Of a DNA stretch of 64,000 nucleotides, positions 25,618 to 36,579 are shown piece by piece. Below the pieces are notes generated by a model. It was not told the origin of the DNA, made no database searches, and saw only the letters and a program-made list of their open reading frames with translations. The first letter of the stretch is position 1; each line of letters begins with the position of its first letter. The translations under genes and the position numbers were made by a program. Origin of the DNA: Gemmatimonas aurantiaca T-27 (lineage in GTDB: Bacteria > Gemmatimonadota > Gemmatimonadetes > Gemmatimonadales > Gemmatimonadaceae); the NCBI RefSeq assembly GCF_000010305.1, contig NC_012489.1, positions 2,487,646 to 2,551,645 of the forward strand, written 5' to 3'.

Positions 25618-28600
25618 TCAGGGGACCAAGGCACGCAGAGCACGATTCAGCCCTTCGAGCATTTCGGCACCCCCGAGTCGAGTCAGCTTCAGCGCAAGTG
25701 GCTGGGTGCGACGGACATCCACCTGGAACTGGACCTCGTGGAAAGCCGCCGACAGCCCCTTGAGCCGCGGAACTGCGTCAGCCCTGAAAGTAATACGCGC
25801 CTCGGATGCCCGCACAAGCACCCCGTCCACGGACAGCATGGCGCCGAGCACACGGAGCACGGCACTGCCAAAGAGGGCGTCGGCAGCGGGGGGCAATGCC
25901 CCGAACCGGTCCCGCACCTCCCGCTTGAGGGCCTCGATGGCCGCCACGTCCCGCATCGCGGTCAGGCGGCGGTACACGTCCAGCTTGGCCTCCTGCGAGA
26001 TGATGTACTCGTCGGGCAGATAGGCCGGGAAATCGAGATTGACGTCGGCCGGAATCCAGGGCTTCTGACCACCGCCGTCGGCCAGCAGACGGACCGTCTC
26101 ATCGAGCAGCCGCAGGTACAGGTCGAAGCCCACCGCGTGCACAAATCCGGACTGCTCCGGCCCCAGCAGATTGCCGGCACCACGCAACTCGAGATCCTTG
26201 AGCGCCACCCGATACCCGGCGCCAAGCTCCGTGTGGTGCTCCAGTACCGCCAGGCGACGCTCGGCGTCTTCGTCCACCCGATCAGGGACCAGCAGGAAAC
26301 AGTAGGCCCGGCGATGGGAACGCCCCACGCGGCCGCGCAACTGGTAGAGCTGCGCGAGCCCGAGATGGTCGGCCCGGTTCACGAACATCGTGTTGGCGTT
26401 GGGTACGTCGAGCCCACTCTCCACGATGAGGGTGGACACCAGGATGTCCACCTCACCCTCCACGAACTGGCGCATGACCTTTTCCAGTTCGCGTTCCTTC
26501 ATCTGCCCATGGCCCACCGCCACACGGGCGCGCGGCACGATCCGACGCAGGTGATCGGCAATGGCTTCGATGGTCTCGATGCGATTGTGCACGAAGAACA
26601 CCTGCCCGCCCCGATCGAGCTCGCGCGAGATGGCTTCTTCGATGAGCGCATCATCGAACGGCTCGACGAAGGTGAGCACCGGCGAACGATCGCGCGGTGC
26701 CGTCTGCATCAGCGTCAGGTCACGCAGGCCAGCCAGCGACTGATGCAGCGTGCGCGGAATGGGCGTGGCGGTGAGCGTGAGCACGTCGGTGCTCAGTTTG
26801 AGCTGCTTGAGTCGTTCCTTGTGCTTCACCCCGAAACGGTGTTCCTCGTCGACGATGATCAGTCCGAGATCCCCAAACGCCACGTCGGGACTCAGCAGAC
26901 GGTGCGTGCCGATGACGATGTCCACCTGCTTCTTCTTGAGCTTCTCCACCACCACGGCCTGTTGGCTGGCCGTCTGGAACCGGCTCATGACTTCCACGGT
27001 GACGGGGAAGTCGGCCAACCGATCGCCGAAGCTGCGGGCGTGCTGTTCTGCGAGAATGGTGGTGGGCACGAGCACCGCCACCTGCCGTCCTCCCTGCACC
27101 GCCTTGAAAGCGGCACGGATGGCGATTTCCGTCTTGCCGTAGCCCACATCACCCACGAGCAGGCGATCCATCGGTCGCTCACCCTCGAGGTCACGCTTCA
27201 CATCCTCGGTGGCCTTGCGCTGATCGGGTGTGTCTTCGAACAGGAACGAACTTTCCAACTGACGCTGCCAGGCACCATCCGCACCATGCGGCGGCCGTGT
27301 GGTGACCTTGCGACGCGCATAGAGCTCCAGCAGCTCCTGCGTCATCTCCAGGATGGCCATGCGCGTCTTCTCGCGCTGGGCCTTCCATTTGTTGCCACCC
27401 AGTTTGTGCAGACGTGGCGCGGGCGCATCGTCGCTCACATCGTGCGCACTGCGATAGCGCTCGATCTGATCGATGCGGTACAGTGGCACATTCAACCGAT
27501 CGCCACCTTCGTACTCGATGACCGCGCTCTCGATGGTGCTCTCGCGCACGAAGATCTTTTCGATGCCGCGATAGATGCCGATGCCGTGCTCGAGGTGCAC
27601 GACGTAGTCACCGGGCTTGAGTGCACCGAGTGTGTCGAGCGACGCGCCCGTGCTGTAGCGGCGCGTGCGGCGCAAACGCCGCTCACGACGGAAGATCTCG
27701 TGGTCGGTGAGCACGCGCACCACGTGCGGCACCACAAACCCGCCGCCCAACACGCCGATGGCCAACGCAGCCGCCACCGGTCCGTCTTCTCCCAGCAGTT
27801 CGTCGAGCCGCTCGGCCTGCCCGGCGTTGTCACACAGGATGACCGTGTGCAACCCGTCGCGCTGCAGGCGGCGCAGCACCCGCAGATCGCGCGAAATGGT
27901 TTCCGGGTGGCGCACCGGGAACATGACGTCCGGCTCCGGCCCCACCGGCTGCAGATCCTTGCTGTTCGCACTCGTCGCCTTCTGGGGCGGCGGATTGATG
28001 CGCACCGTGCCGAACCGCGCCAGGGTGCTGGCCATCTCCGGCGGTGGCACAAACAAGAGATCGCGGTGCGTGTAGTCTTCGCCACGTCGCAGGGCGAGCT
28101 CGATATGGTGCGCGGCCTCATCCCAGGTCCGCACCAGCTCGGGCAAGACACTGCTGCCTGCAGGCATCACGACAATCGAATCGGACGGCCAGAGCGCCGG
28201 CAGCGCCACGCGTTCATCGGTTTCTTCGGCCATCTGCACCCGCCCATCCACCGGCAGGATGAGCGCCAGCTCGGCATCTCGCGTGCTGCGCTGCGTGTTC
28301 AGATCGAAGTGCCGCAGCTCGATGATGTCATCGCCCCAGAACTCGAGGCGCACCGGTTCGGCCATGCCGAACGAGTAGATGTCGAAGATGCCACCACGCA
28401 CGGAGAACTGGGCCACGTCCTCCACCATGGGCACCCGCTCGAAACCGATGGACTCGAGATGGGTGACCAGATCCGACAGGCGGCGCTGGTCACCTTTGCG
28501 CAACTCGAGACGGGCGCCGCTCAATGCACGTGGCAGCGCCGTGCGTTCGAGCACCGCGCGCGAAGTCGTCAGCAGAATGCGCACCGCGCTGCGCCCGAGC

Positions 28601-28929
28601 TTCTCGAGCGTTTCCACCCGTTCGCCGGCCACTTCGGCGTGAGGCTCCACTTCCCCGAAGCCTTCGCGCGGCGGGTAAAGCGCCACTGGCACATCGTCGA
28701 GCAGTGCCTGCAGGTCCGCGAGCCAACGCTCGGCGTCTCCCAACTGATCGGCGATCACCACCACCAGGCGCTGCGGCAACGCTCTCGCCAGACCGGCCAC
28801 CAACACGGCATCGGACGAACCGGCCAATCCGCCGACCCGCAACGACGCCCCCGCTCCCGGCAGCGCCTTGAGCATCCGATCGAACGCCGGCAGCCCGGCG
28901 ATCGCATCTATCAACCGCGGTAGTCCCAT
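25618..28929 (-). CDS. mfd: Transcription-repair coupling factor Mfd
   Basis: The 1103-residue translocase removes RNA polymerase stalled at DNA lesions and recruits UvrA. It has UvrB-like N-terminal domains (1-350), the RNA-polymerase-interacting CarD-like domain (about 480-560, with [17 protein letters not shown]) and the RecG-like helicase motor. The motor shows Walker [12 protein letters not shown], box [16 protein letters not shown] and the QLRGRVGRS motif; the TRCF C-terminal domain follows. The length matches the family. The ATG at 28929 is preferred to the adjacent GTG. The foldase and pdxA genes follow at short distance. Its partner uvrA begins at 62314. Confidence 0.95.
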   Translation of the reverse strand: MGLPRLIDAIAGLPAFDRMLKALPGAGASLRVGGLAGSSDAVLVAGLARALPQRLVVVIADQLGDAERWLADLQALLDDVPVALYPPREGFGEVEPHAEVAGERVETLEKLGRSAVRILLTTSRAVLERTALPRALSGARLELRKGDQRRLSDLVTHLESIGFERVPMVEDVAQFSVRGGIFDIYSFGMAEPVRLEFWGDDIIELRHFDLNTQRSTRDAELALILPVDGRVQMAEETDERVALPALWPSDSIVVMPAGSSVLPELVRTWDEAAHHIELALRRGEDYTHRDLLFVPPPEMASTLARFGTVRINPPPQKATSANSKDLQPVGPEPDVMFPVRHPETISRDLRVLRRLQRDGLHTVILCDNAGQAERLDELLGEDGPVAAALAIGVLGGGFVVPHVVRVLTDHEIFRRERRLRRTRRYSTGASLDTLGALKPGDYVVHLEHGIGIYRGIEKIFVRESTIESAVIEYEGGDRLNVPLYRIDQIERYRSAHDVSDDAPAPRLHKLGGNKWKAQREKTRMAILEMTQELLELYARRKVTTRPPHGADGAWQRQLESSFLFEDTPDQRKATEDVKRDLEGERPMDRLLVGDVGYGKTEIAIRAAFKAVQGGRQVAVLVPTTILAEQHARSFGDRLADFPVTVEVMSRFQTASQQAVVVEKLKKKQVDIVIGTHRLLSPDVAFGDLGLIIVDEEHRFGVKHKERLKQLKLSTDVLTLTATPIPRTLHQSLAGLRDLTLMQTAPRDRSPVLTFVEPFDDALIEEAISRELDRGGQVFFVHNRIETIEAIADHLRRIVPRARVAVGHGQMKERELEKVMRQFVEGEVDILVSTLIVESGLDVPNANTMFVNRADHLGLAQLYQLRGRVGRSHRRAYCFLLVPDRVDEDAERRLAVLEHHTELGAGYRVALKDLELRGAGNLLGPEQSGFVHAVGFDLYLRLLDETVRLLADGGGQKPWIPADVNLDFPAYLPDEYIISQEAKLDVYRRLTAMRDVAAIEALKREVRDRFGALPPAADALFGSAVLRVLGAMLSVDGVLVRASEARITFRADAVPRLKGLSAAFHEVQFQVDVRRTQPLALKLTRLGGAEMLEGLNRALRALVP

Positions 28930-28999
28930 CACCCACTCATCGAGAAGTCCGAAGCGGCGTCCGGCCTGCCTGTCGGCCCACGCCAGCTAGCGCACAAAG

Positions 29000-30940
29000 C
29001 TAGCGACCGCTGATCCACGCCTCGGCAATCAATGCGAGCAATGCCAGCGCCACCAGCGGCAGCAACAACGCCTGGCCTTCGGCGAGCGCAAAGACGGTGC
29101 GCTGCCACGACGCGCTGGTGGCTTCCGCCCGCACGTCGGCCCCCTTCACGAGCGAGGCGATGAGCGTGTTGCCATCGGCACTGGACGTGCCGGTGCCCGC
29201 GAGTTCCGACTCCGCCGGTTCGGCATTCACCACCAGGGCGCCGACGCGCGCCGCTTGGCGGCGCAGAAAGTAGACGCCGGCCTGTGACGGGACGGTGACC
29301 CGGTCGCCCGAGGTGGGCAGCAGCGTGCCGTCAGGACGCTCGAGGGCCGTCACATCACGCAAGCCCGTCACCACCGCGCCCGGGACCGCCGTGATCAACC
29401 GGCCATCATCACCCAGGCGACGCGCTAGGGCCTCCAAGACCCAGGGCACAAACGCGGCCTTGAGCGGCAAATCGGTGGCATCCGCATCGAGCGGGGAACC
29501 AAGAAGCACGTATCCATCGCCGGCCACCACCCACGGTGCGCCGCCGGCCGTGGCGATGGTATCGAGCGCTGTCGACGCCGTGTTTGGCGCGGCCGCTCCC
29601 GCTGAGGCACCGGCAGTCTCGCTCGATGCGCCCGGCGAATAGACCAGCGGGAATCGCCACCGTACCGTCGTGCCTTCAAAGGCCAGCGCCGTGGGGCTGG
29701 TCGAATCGGCCACACCACCACGGGACGGTACCCGCGCCACAACCACACCACGCGCGATCGCCCCAAAACGCCACGGGATGCCGAGCCGCGTGAGCTGCCG
29801 ATTGGCACTGCCAACCTGCAGCGGATCGGCGGGGGCCGTCAGCAACACCGGCTTGCGCGTGCCGTCGGCTTCGGCGCTCGACACGGTCACGACTCGTGGA
29901 TCGCTCTCGCTGCCGCGGGTCAATCGGCCTTCGTCGACCAGCGTGCCAAGGGCTGCCGACAGAAAAGGACCGCCCTGCGTGCGAATCGCCACCGTCGGCG
30001 GCGGAGCGACACGTACGGCAAACCACCGGGTGTCGTCGGCGCGCAATGCGTCGGCATCGAGTTCCACGCTGCCGCGGATCCAGCCATTGCTGCTGCTGGC
30101 CAGCCGCTGCGTGATGCGCGATGGAGCCTGTGCGGTGGCCGCCGGTACGACACCGCGGGCCACCGTGCGCCCATCCAGCGCGAGACGCCAGGCCGCAGAA
30201 TCGGGTGATACCACGGCAAGCGAGACATCACCGCCCGGTGTCCACCGTACCGGCGAAGGTTCGGCCATCACGATGGCTCGATTGCGCACATCGCTCGCCC
30301 CATGCTGCAGCAACACCACCGGCACATCGCCCGCATCCACGAGACTGTCGGTACGAAATGCCGATCGCTGACCATCGCTGACCATCGCCACCACTGGCGT
30401 GCGTGGAGCCCCGCTGCGCGCCAGACCGACGGCCCGCTGGGTCGCGACCGCGAGATCCCCGCGCCCGCCGAGCGGCGTGATGGCCGCGAGCGACTGCTCC
30501 AGCGTGGTGGCGGTGCCACCGATCACCCGTCCGTCTGCGGTGACAATCCAGGCGCGATCTTCGCCGCTCAGTTGAGCGAGCAGGCCACGCACATCACCGC
30601 GCAGCGAATCGAACAACACCCGACCATCGCGGGCGACGCCCGTGCTCATGGAGTTGTCGAGCACCACGGCCAGCGCGATCGGGGCGTGCCCGACGCCGAA
30701 CAATCGTGCAATGGGACGCGCTGCCGCGAGCGCCAGCGCGATCACGGCCAGGATGCGCAGCAACAGCAGCATGCGATTGCGCAGCTTCAGTTCGCGGCTG
30801 TGCTCCTGTTCCATGCGCGCCAAATAGCGCACAGCGGGAAAGTCGACCGTGCGGCCGATCTTTCGGCGCAACAGATGGACAAGCAACGGCACACCCGCCA
30901 GAACGGCGAGTGCGAGAAAGGCGGGGGCGAGAAACGCCAT
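29000..30940 (-). CDS. BatA-like membrane protein with von Willebrand factor A domain
   Basis: The 646-residue protein has an N-terminal BatA domain (about 1-85) with two membrane segments around PLLVHLLRRKIGR and a second helix. A von Willebrand A domain (about 90-230) with a metal-site start LDNSMSTG follows, then a long extracytoplasmic part and a last membrane segment near 622-642. Proteins of this class occur beside DUF58 and MoxR ATPase genes and are thought to act in envelope assembly or stress. It follows the DUF58 gene by 28 bases. No MoxR ATPase gene is adjacent here. Confidence 0.85.
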   Translation of the reverse strand: MAFLAPAFLALAVLAGVPLLVHLLRRKIGRTVDFPAVRYLARMEQEHSRELKLRNRMLLLLRILAVIALALAAARPIARLFGVGHAPIALAVVLDNSMSTGVARDGRVLFDSLRGDVRGLLAQLSGEDRAWIVTADGRVIGGTATTLEQSLAAITPLGGRGDLAVATQRAVGLARSGAPRTPVVAMVSDGQRSAFRTDSLVDAGDVPVVLLQHGASDVRNRAIVMAEPSPVRWTPGGDVSLAVVSPDSAAWRLALDGRTVARGVVPAATAQAPSRITQRLASSSNGWIRGSVELDADALRADDTRWFAVRVAPPPTVAIRTQGGPFLSAALGTLVDEGRLTRGSESDPRVVTVSSAEADGTRKPVLLTAPADPLQVGSANRQLTRLGIPWRFGAIARGVVVARVPSRGGVADSTSPTALAFEGTTVRWRFPLVYSPGASSETAGASAGAAAPNTASTALDTIATAGGAPWVVAGDGYVLLGSPLDADATDLPLKAAFVPWVLEALARRLGDDGRLITAVPGAVVTGLRDVTALERPDGTLLPTSGDRVTVPSQAGVYFLRRQAARVGALVVNAEPAESELAGTGTSSADGNTLIASLVKGADVRAEATSASWQRTVFALAEGQALLLPLVALALLALIAEAWISGR

Positions 30941-30968
30941 GTCGTAAACAGTTCAGATGCCGAGTCGA

Positions 30969-31877
30969 TCAAACCATCGCGCCGCGTCCATTCACTCCGA
31001 CGAGATGCCGCAGCGCGCGACCAAAGGGCTCGTCCGTATAGGCCAATGCATACCGCGCTCCGGCGCGCCCGAGCGCCTGGCGCCACTCGGCCAGGGCCTC
31101 CTGCACCGTCGTCTGATAGGTATGCCGCACATCACCGGGCGACGCCGGCACCTCGGCGCGTGACTCAGGATCCCGGTAGCGCGCTTCGCCCGAGTCGGGG
31201 AAGTCGCGCTCGGCCGGATCCATCACATGCAGCACCAGCACTTCGTGCCCACGGGCCCGCAGGGTGCGCGCGGCATCCGCCACCGGTTCGGAATCGGTGA
31301 GTAAGTCCGACAGCAGCACCACAAATCCCGGACGGCGGACCAGCTTGCCCGCCTGCAGCAGCGCGGGGGCAACCTGTGACTCCGCCCCCCCACCCGGCTC
31401 GCTGAACGCGGCCATCAAGCGGCGCCACTGGGTGCGGTGGGAACGCGGCGGAACCACGTCCCGCAGGCCGGCGTCGAAGCGGACCAGTCCAACGGCGTCC
31501 CGCTGCCGGAGCAACAGCAGCGCCATCGCCGAGGCCAGCCGTTCGGCGTAGGCCAGCTTGGTCAGTCGCGAAGGGTCGCCAGTCCATTGCATGGAGGCCG
31601 AAACGTCGAGCACGAGCATGGCCCGGGCATTGGTCTCTTCCTCGAACTGTTTGATGACCCAGCGATCGGCGCGCCCTGCGATGCGCCAATCGAGATAACG
31701 CAGGTCATCACCCGGCATGTAGGGGCGATGCTCCGCGAACTCAACCGAAAACCCCTTTCGGGGCGACCGATGGAGACCGGTAATGAAGCCGTCCACCACC
31801 CAACGGGACACCAGTTCCAGATGGCCCAGCGCCGCCAGGACGGCAGGGTCGAGTTGGTCGGCACGGGGTTGGCTCAT
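30969..31877 (-). CDS. DUF58 domain-containing protein
   Basis: The 302-residue protein has the DUF58 signature GDDLRYLDWRIAGRADRWVIKQFEEE (seen here as GDDLRYLDWRIAGRADRW) at about residues 55-75. A von Willebrand-A-like fold with LVLDVSASMQW follows. DUF58 proteins are usually encoded with MoxR-type AAA ATPases and BatA-like membrane proteins, in a complex suspected to mature envelope or secreted proteins. It is first in a two-gene operon with the BatA-like gene. No membrane segment is present, so it is probably cytoplasmic. The biochemical role of the family is not firmly established. Confidence 0.88.
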   Translation of the reverse strand: MSQPRADQLDPAVLAALGHLELVSRWVVDGFITGLHRSPRKGFSVEFAEHRPYMPGDDLRYLDWRIAGRADRWVIKQFEEETNARAMLVLDVSASMQWTGDPSRLTKLAYAERLASAMALLLLRQRDAVGLVRFDAGLRDVVPPRSHRTQWRRLMAAFSEPGGGAESQVAPALLQAGKLVRRPGFVVLLSDLLTDSEPVADAARTLRARGHEVLVLHVMDPAERDFPDSGEARYRDPESRAEVPASPGDVRHTYQTTVQEALAEWRQALGRAGARYALAYTDEPFGRALRHLVGVNGRGAMV

Positions 31878-31948
31878 GACTCAAGGATACGCGCAGGTCA
31901 CCGATTTTGCGGCAGTCTTGTGACCAAGTGTTCAAGATTTTGGTCCCA

Positions 31949-31976
31949 TTGACAGTTCTACCGGTGAACGTAGGTT
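31949..31976 (+). promoter_or_regulatory. Candidate promoter for the secreted protein gene
   Basis: A perfect TTGACA (31949-31954) is followed after 16 bases by TAGGTT (31971-31976). It lies about 75 bases upstream of the ATG at 32051. The -35 match is strong and the -10 is moderate. Confidence 0.4.
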
Positions 31977-32050
31977 GGCGAGCAGGTGTAACAGTGTGCC
32001 AACTGAGGACGCGTTTTGTAGCACTCCCCGCCCGTCTGCGGAGGTTCCCA

Positions 32051-33532
32051 ATGGTCCAGTTCAGTATTCCCTCCCCCCGAAGCGCCGGCCTCCGGGCCGC
32101 CAGCCTCTCCCTCGCGATAGCCGTTGCGGCCAGTCCGCTGACAGCGCAGGTGTCGGTCACGCCCGTTTCCAATAACGAACGTGCCGTCCCGCAATTGCGA
32201 ATCTTCGGTGTGAACAACGTGATGTCGCTGGCGCAGTGGCCCGGCGTTTCCATGAAGGTGGACGAAGAGTCGCACGTGGTCATGTTCGCGGTCACCCGTG
32301 GACGAGCCGACATTCCCATTCAGGTCCTGTCTCCGCGCCGCCCCGGACTCGAAACACGCATTCGAGGCGGTCGCACCATTCAGGCCCGTGCCCTCGACCG
32401 AAGAGAGCTGCTCCACCTCGTGAACTACGGGGAGGCCCCACTGGTCGTGGCCTTTGCCTCCCGGTCCAAGCCCGACCTCGAGCAGTTCCGCTTTGGTCCG
32501 GAGTGGGCGGACGACATGTTGCTCGACACTCTGGTCACGAGCCAGGAGGAGATGCTGCAGGTCTTGGGCAAGACGGTGTTCGGACAGGAAGCGGAGTTTT
32601 CTGTCGCCGTCGCCACCGCCCCGAATCCCACGCCGCTCAGCCGATTTGCCGAGTCCTGGTACTTCGACAACGGCTGCACCGGACAATCCAGCTACTACTG
32701 GCGCCGCTCGGCACTCGGCTGGTTTGGCGGCAGCATGTTCGACGACATCAACCCCTCGGTCCGCAACGCATTCGGCCTTTCGTTGTATGGCCGGTCGCCG
32801 TTCGCCTTTGGTATGGCGTTTGGCATGGGCTTCGGCGTGGGCATGCCGGCCATGTTCTATGGCTCCATGGTGTCCCTGGTCGCCCCGATCACCCTCGGTG
32901 GGCAATTCTGCACCGGATATCGTGTCGCCTGGTGGCCCAGTGTCCTGCCGCCGATCAACCGCCCGGTCCCTGTAGATACCACAGGCCTTCCGACGGATTC
33001 CTCGCGCACAGGGATTCCGGCCGTGCCGGCCTCACGTGCCGCCGACGAAGAACTGATCGCCCGGGGCCCGGCCATCCCGGTACCGTCGCCAGCGTTTGAA
33101 CCGTCGGCATGGCGGCGTGGCGAGACCGGAAGCGAACGCCGCTTCCCAGCCGTGGTGGCGGAAGAGCGGCCCTGGAACACCACCCGAGCGCTGCCGAGCA
33201 GAGCGACAGGCTCGGAGTACGTGGGTGATGCCGGCAATCTCGAGGCTCGCCAGCGTGCCGGAGAGCGGCGGTACCAGCAGACGGAATGGAACCGGAACCG
33301 GGGGGTGTCAAACAGTGGCGGTGCCCAGGCGAGCGGGAACGCCTCGAACGGCAACGCGGCATCCCGTGCCCCGTCCCCTACGCGTGGCCGGGAGTTCCCC
33401 ACGAGCGGCTCCGGTACCCCCGCTTCGGCGGGCGGCGCCCAAACGGAGGCACCGCGCCCGGCGCCGGCCCCCAGAAGTGACGGTGCGATCATTCCGCCAA
33501 CGCCCGCCGGTCAGCCCGGTGGCACGCCCTGA
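32051..33532 (+). CDS. Secreted protein of unknown function, 493 aa
   Basis: A signal peptide (1-28, ending PLTAQ) directs the product out of the cytoplasm. The N-terminal half (about 35-210) looks strand-rich. The middle (about 235-310) has a Gly/Met/Phe-rich hydrophobic stretch, FGMAFGMGFGVGMPAMFYG, which may insert into or pack against a membrane. The last 170 residues are low-complexity Pro/Ser/Gly/Arg, probably disordered. I recognise no family. The ATG at 32051 has GGAGG eight bases upstream. It has its own candidate promoter and a strong terminator, so it is a single-gene transcript. Confidence 0.75.
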   Translation: MVQFSIPSPRSAGLRAASLSLAIAVAASPLTAQVSVTPVSNNERAVPQLRIFGVNNVMSLAQWPGVSMKVDEESHVVMFAVTRGRADIPIQVLSPRRPGLETRIRGGRTIQARALDRRELLHLVNYGEAPLVVAFASRSKPDLEQFRFGPEWADDMLLDTLVTSQEEMLQVLGKTVFGQEAEFSVAVATAPNPTPLSRFAESWYFDNGCTGQSSYYWRRSALGWFGGSMFDDINPSVRNAFGLSLYGRSPFAFGMAFGMGFGVGMPAMFYGSMVSLVAPITLGGQFCTGYRVAWWPSVLPPINRPVPVDTTGLPTDSSRTGIPAVPASRAADEELIARGPAIPVPSPAFEPSAWRRGETGSERRFPAVVAEERPWNTTRALPSRATGSEYVGDAGNLEARQRAGERRYQQTEWNRNRGVSNSGGAQASGNASNGNAASRAPSPTRGREFPTSGSGTPASAGGAQTEAPRPAPAPRSDGAIIPPTPAGQPGGTP

Positions 33533-33561
33533 GGGCTTTGCCGAAACCTGAGATTGGCCCA

Positions 33562-33597
33562 CCGCCCCATCAGAGACCGATGGGGCGGTTTGCTTTT
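33562..33597 (+). terminator. Intrinsic terminator
   Basis: A perfect ten-base-pair stem (CCGCCCCATC, 33562-33571; GATGGGGCGG, 33579-33588) with a seven-base loop is followed by TTTGCTTTT. It lies 30 bases past the secreted-protein stop. Confidence 0.88.
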
Positions 33598-33676
33598 GGG
33601 AGGGAATTCCCAATCGGCGGACCGGCTCGATTAGCTTTCAGGGCTGTTCTTCCGTTCCCTATAAGCCGGACCTCCG

Positions 33677-35473
33677 TTGCATCTCAGTCACATCCGCAAC
33701 TTCTGCATCGTCGCCCATATCGATCACGGCAAGTCCACGTTGGCGGACCGGCTGATCGAGAAGACGGGCACGCTGCAAAAGCGTGAAATGAAGTCGCAGG
33801 TGCTCGACACGCTCGACCTCGAGCGTGAGCGCGGCATCACGATCAAGCTGAACGCCGTGCGCATGAGCTATGCCGCCGGCGACGGGCAGTCGTACGAGCT
33901 GAATCTCATCGACACGCCGGGACACGTGGACTTCACGTACGAAGTCTCGCGCTCACTGGCTGCCTGCGAAGGCGCCATCCTGGTGGTCGATGCGTCGCAG
34001 GGCATTCAGGCACAGACGCTCTCCAATCTGTTCCTCGCCATGGACGCCGGGCTCGAGATCATCCCGGTACTCAACAAGATCGATCTGCCAGGTGCCGAGC
34101 CGGAACGCCGGCGCCAGGAAGTGGTCGACCTGATCGGCTGCATGCCGGAAGACGTGCTGTGTGTGAGCGGCAAGGAAGGCACGGGTGTGCCGGAACTGCT
34201 CGAGGAGATCGTGAAGCGTGTGCCGCCGCCGCGGGGCAACCCGGACGGTCCGACCCGCGCGCTGATTTTCGACTCGTACTACGACAAGTATCGCGGCGCC
34301 ATTCCGAGTGTTCGTGTGGTCGACGGTGAGCTCCGCAAGGGCATGAAGATCACCTTCGGTGCGTCGGACAACGTGTACGAAATCGCCGAGGTGGGATACC
34401 TGCAGTTGCGGCAGGTGCCAGCCGAAGCGTTGCGCGCCGGTGAAGTGGGTTATGTGCTGGCCGCGGTGCGCTCGGTGCGTGAAACGCGTGCCGGCGACAC
34501 CATTTTTGACCAGGACAATCGCGCCACCGAAGCGCTGCCCGGCTACCAGGAAGTGCGCTCGTTCGTGTTTGCCGGTATCTACCCGACCGACACCACGCAG
34601 TATGAAACGCTGCGTGATGCGCTCGAGAAGATGAAGCTCAACGACGCGTCCCTGCAGTACGAGCCGGAAACGTCCACCGCGCTGGGTTTCGGTTTCCGTT
34701 GCGGCTTCCTCGGCCTGCTGCACATGGAAATCGTGCAGGAGCGCCTCGAGCGTGAGTACGATCTCGATCTCGTCACCACGGTGCCGAGCGTGGAGTACCA
34801 CGTGCACAAGACCGACGGCACCACGATGTTGGTGGAGAACCCGGCCCTCATGCCGGCCGCCGTGGTGATCGATTCGGTGGAAGAGCCGTACGTGAAGGCC
34901 CGCATCATGTGCCCCACGGAGTACATCGGACCCATCATGACCCTGGGCACCGAGCGCCGTGGCCTCTACAAGAACATGCGCTATCTCGATACGGCGCGTG
35001 TGGAGTTCGACTGGGAGTTTCCGCTCGGCGAGATCATCCTCGACTTCTTCGACAAGATGAAGACGGTGAGCCGCGGCTATGCCTCCCTCGACTACGAGAT
35101 GCTCGAGTATCGCGAGAGCGACCTCGTGCGCCTCGACATGCTGATCAACGGCGACGCCATCGACGCGTTCTCCGTGATCGTGCACAAGGACAAGGCATAC
35201 GAATGGGGCCGCAAGGTGGCGGAAAAGCTCAAGGAGCTCATCCCGCGGCAACTGTTCGAAGTGGCCATTCAGGCCACCATCGGCCAGAAGGTCATCGCGC
35301 GTGAGACGGTGAAGCCCCTGCGAAAGGACGTGCTCGCGAAGTGTTATGGCGGTGACATCTCCCGTAAGCGCAAGCTCCTCGAGAAGCAGAAGGAGGGCAA
35401 GAAGCGCATGAAGCAGGTGGGCAGCGTCGAAATCCCGCAGGAGGCCTTCTTGGCCGTGCTGCAGGTCGACTAG
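33677..35473 (+). CDS. lepA: Elongation factor 4 (LepA)
   Basis: The 598-residue ribosomal GTPase back-translocates or remodels stalled ribosomes. The G domain shows [31 protein letters not shown] and NKIDLPGA, and the LepA-specific C-terminal domain ends with [19 protein letters not shown]. The only start that fits is a TTG at 33677, because an in-frame stop lies at 33662-33664. A TATAAG at 33660-33665 lies unusually close to it. It begins a run of twelve genes on the plus strand. Confidence 0.95.
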   Translation: MHLSHIRNFCIVAHIDHGKSTLADRLIEKTGTLQKREMKSQVLDTLDLERERGITIKLNAVRMSYAAGDGQSYELNLIDTPGHVDFTYEVSRSLAACEGAILVVDASQGIQAQTLSNLFLAMDAGLEIIPVLNKIDLPGAEPERRRQEVVDLIGCMPEDVLCVSGKEGTGVPELLEEIVKRVPPPRGNPDGPTRALIFDSYYDKYRGAIPSVRVVDGELRKGMKITFGASDNVYEIAEVGYLQLRQVPAEALRAGEVGYVLAAVRSVRETRAGDTIFDQDNRATEALPGYQEVRSFVFAGIYPTDTTQYETLRDALEKMKLNDASLQYEPETSTALGFGFRCGFLGLLHMEIVQERLEREYDLDLVTTVPSVEYHVHKTDGTTMLVENPALMPAAVVIDSVEEPYVKARIMCPTEYIGPIMTLGTERRGLYKNMRYLDTARVEFDWEFPLGEIILDFFDKMKTVSRGYASLDYEMLEYRESDLVRLDMLINGDAIDAFSVIVHKDKAYEWGRKVAEKLKELIPRQLFEVAIQATIGQKVIARETVKPLRKDVLAKCYGGDISRKRKLLEKQKEGKKRMKQVGSVEIPQEAFLAVLQVD

Positions 35474-35493
35474 TCGCGCACGTGGTCACCTGA

Positions 35494-36549
35494 GTGGTCA
35501 CCGAAGTGGTCAGCGCCGTCCTGCAGACCAGTTTTCTGGGGGACATGGTCCTCACGACGCCATTGCTGGAACGACTGGCGCGTGAGGGCCCGGTGCATGT
35601 GGTGGCCACGCCGGCCAATGCCGGCGTCTTGGCCAATCATCCGGCGGTGGCCAGTGTCATTGTGTTCGACAAACGCCGCAGCGACGCCGGCTGGCGCGGG
35701 TTCGCCCGGGTAGCCGCGCGGCTGCGGGCCGTGGGCGCCAGCCGCGCCTTCCTCGCGCAGGGGTCGCTGCGCACGGCGGCCCTGGCGCTGATGGCCCGCA
35801 TACCGGTGCGCATCGGATTTGATCGCTCGGCCGGTCGTCTGCTGTACACGCGTCGTGTGCACTACCGTGCCGAATGGCATCATGCTGCGCGGCTGTGGTC
35901 ACTGGCCACAGCGGCGGACGCTCCTCACAGCGAGTCGGCGCCTGCATTACGTCCGTCCCTGTATCCAGGAGCGACCGAAGACGCGCAGGTCGATGGCCTT
36001 CTGCAGCAGGCGGGGTTGGACATCGACACGCCGTTGATTGCGCTCGCACCAGGCAGCGTGTGGGCAACCAAACGTTGGCCCCACTATCCCGATCTGGCAG
36101 CCGCGCTGCTGCAGCAACTGCCCTCGGCGGCGGCGGGTGCTCGGCTCGTCGTGATTGGCGCAGCCAGCGATGCACCACTGGCAGCGGCCATCGCCGAGCG
36201 CGCCCACGCCACACAGGGGCCGCCGGTGATCGATGCCACCGGAGCGCTGTCATTGTTGGGATCCGCAGCACTGCTGGCACGGTGTCGTGTCCTGGTGACC
36301 AATGATTCGGCTCCCCTGCATCTCGCGTCGGCCATGAACACACCCACTGTGGCGCTGTTCGGGCCCACGGTGCCCTCGCTCGGATTCGGGCCATTGGCCG
36401 AACGGCAGGCCGTGCTGGGTGTGCACCTCCCCTGCCGCCCTTGTCATGCGCATGGTCCGCAGCAATGCCCACTGGGGCATTGGGATTGCATGCGCACCAT
36501 GGCGCCGGACACCGTGCTGCGCAGCGTGCACACGCTGACCCAGCGCTGA
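35494..36549 (+). CDS. Glycosyltransferase family 9 (heptosyltransferase-like)
   Basis: The 351-residue protein resembles the ADP-heptose:LPS heptosyltransferases (WaaF/RfaF). The N-terminal acceptor-side domain carries LQTSFLGDMVLTTPLL. The nucleotide-sugar domain carries LAPGSVWATKRWP and VTNDSAPLHLASAMNTPTV. It probably adds heptose or a similar sugar to lipid A core, on the cytoplasmic face of the inner membrane. The GTG at 35494 follows lepA by 20 bases. Four cysteines near the C-terminus (LPCRPCHAHGPQQCPLGHWDC) recall the cysteine-rich end of this family. Confidence 0.88.
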   Translation: MVTEVVSAVLQTSFLGDMVLTTPLLERLAREGPVHVVATPANAGVLANHPAVASVIVFDKRRSDAGWRGFARVAARLRAVGASRAFLAQGSLRTAALALMARIPVRIGFDRSAGRLLYTRRVHYRAEWHHAARLWSLATAADAPHSESAPALRPSLYPGATEDAQVDGLLQQAGLDIDTPLIALAPGSVWATKRWPHYPDLAAALLQQLPSAAAGARLVVIGAASDAPLAAAIAERAHATQGPPVIDATGALSLLGSAALLARCRVLVTNDSAPLHLASAMNTPTVALFGPTVPSLGFGPLAERQAVLGVHLPCRPCHAHGPQQCPLGHWDCMRTMAPDTVLRSVHTLTQR

Positions 36550-36579
36550 CCAGGCCGATGCCGACTATCTTTCCCGCTC

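Noticed and set aside
25357-28923. Very long open frame (over 1100 codons) on the plus strand opposite mfd
   Set aside because: It is the antisense shadow of a GC-rich coding region: its translation is rich in His, Arg and Gln with no domain, while the minus strand gives a full Mfd.
35482-35512. Three near-copies of GTGGTCA between lepA and the heptosyltransferase-like gene
   Set aside because: They coincide with the gene start and Val/Thr codons; too short to support an operator.
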